In this document: piece by piece, positions 63,862-64,000 of the stretch
Position numbering within the stretch: position 1 is the first letter of the stretch
Layout: every line of letters begins with the position of its first letter
Source: Agapetus fuscipes
Taxonomy: Eukaryota; Arthropoda; Insecta; Trichoptera; Glossosomatidae
Assembly: GCA_951799405.1 (NCBI GenBank)
Contig: OX637344.1
Location: 13,330,001-13,394,000 of the forward strand
DNA length: 64,000 nucleotides
Direction: 5' to 3'
The notes under the pieces: generated by a model
Seen by the model: the letters and a program-made list of their open reading frames with translations, nothing else
Told to the model about the DNA's origin: nothing
Database searches by the model: none
Program-made: the position numbers and the translations under genes

Positions 63862-64000
63862 TTATAGGTTGGTACCAAGCTGACCACTCATTCTGTAAAA
63901 AATGGTTCACTTTTCAAAGCTTAGCATTTATCTGAGATTTGGGTTTTTGTTTTGTGAGAACACAGCAGCATGTGTAAGCGCGACTTTACACGTGTTTTCT
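63862..64000 (+). repeat. T240, runs off the window
   Basis: ACTTATAGGTTGGTACCAAG onward; the central GGGAAGGTCGGCAAG part is missing; continues past 64000. Confidence 0.8.

Overview
The window is nuclear DNA of an animal, most probably an insect or another arthropod. It has no bacterial gene structure. It holds two split protein genes whose small GC-rich exons sit in AT-rich introns, surrounded by dense transposable-element debris. The proteins look like insect OSBP and insect psidin/NAA25, and the repeats (tRNA-derived SINEs, jockey/CR1/RTE-type LINE remains, hAT, piggyBac-like and foldback MITEs) are typical of a repeat-rich arthropod. I cannot name the order or species.

Positions 2924-15697 (+) carry the last nine exons of an oxysterol-binding protein gene (OSBP). 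They run from the VAP-binding FFAT motif through the complete sterol/PI4P-transfer domain to the stop codon. The 5' exons, including the PH domain, lie left of the window. Positions 24811-35374 (-) carry what appears to be the whole coding region of NAA25 (psidin/Mdm20), the auxiliary subunit of the NatB N-terminal acetyltransferase, in twelve exons. The two genes are convergent with about 9.1 kb between their stop codons. One is a lipid-exchange protein and the other a co-translational acetyltransferase subunit, and nothing here suggests that they act together.

The 15.7-24.8 kb gap is repeat-rich. It includes a perfect 39-bp inverted repeat, a hAT-like MITE, a TTAA-flanked element inside a LINE fragment, a foldback MITE with 29-bp inverted ends, and seven identical 44-bp tandem repeats. 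From 35.4 kb to the end I found no convincing conserved gene. There is a decayed non-LTR retrotransposon with a YADD reverse-transcriptase motif (36.2-38.2 kb), one possible first exon of an unknown gene (39835-39879), a probable solo LTR (59072-60126) and many SINE, LINE-tail and MITE copies.

I found no CRISPR array, operon or evident new defence system. The most informative observations concern repeat biology. A tRNA-derived SINE appears to share its 3' tail with a LINE in the same window. A dimeric SINE occurs twice with the same junction. An abundant ~240-bp repeat looks like the 3' end of a LINE. Several nested insertions have readable target-site duplications. In the genes, the points to check are a GC-AG intron and an LLGET-to-LLFET change in OSBP, and a phase conflict between NAA25 exons 4 and 5.

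Names used below: T240 is the ~240-bp LINE-tail repeat, plus strand when it begins GGTTGGTATG and ends TTAGATT. SINE-A, SINE-B and SINE-C are three tRNA-headed families. All exon boundaries and homologies come from reading the sequence and remembered family features; no search was run.
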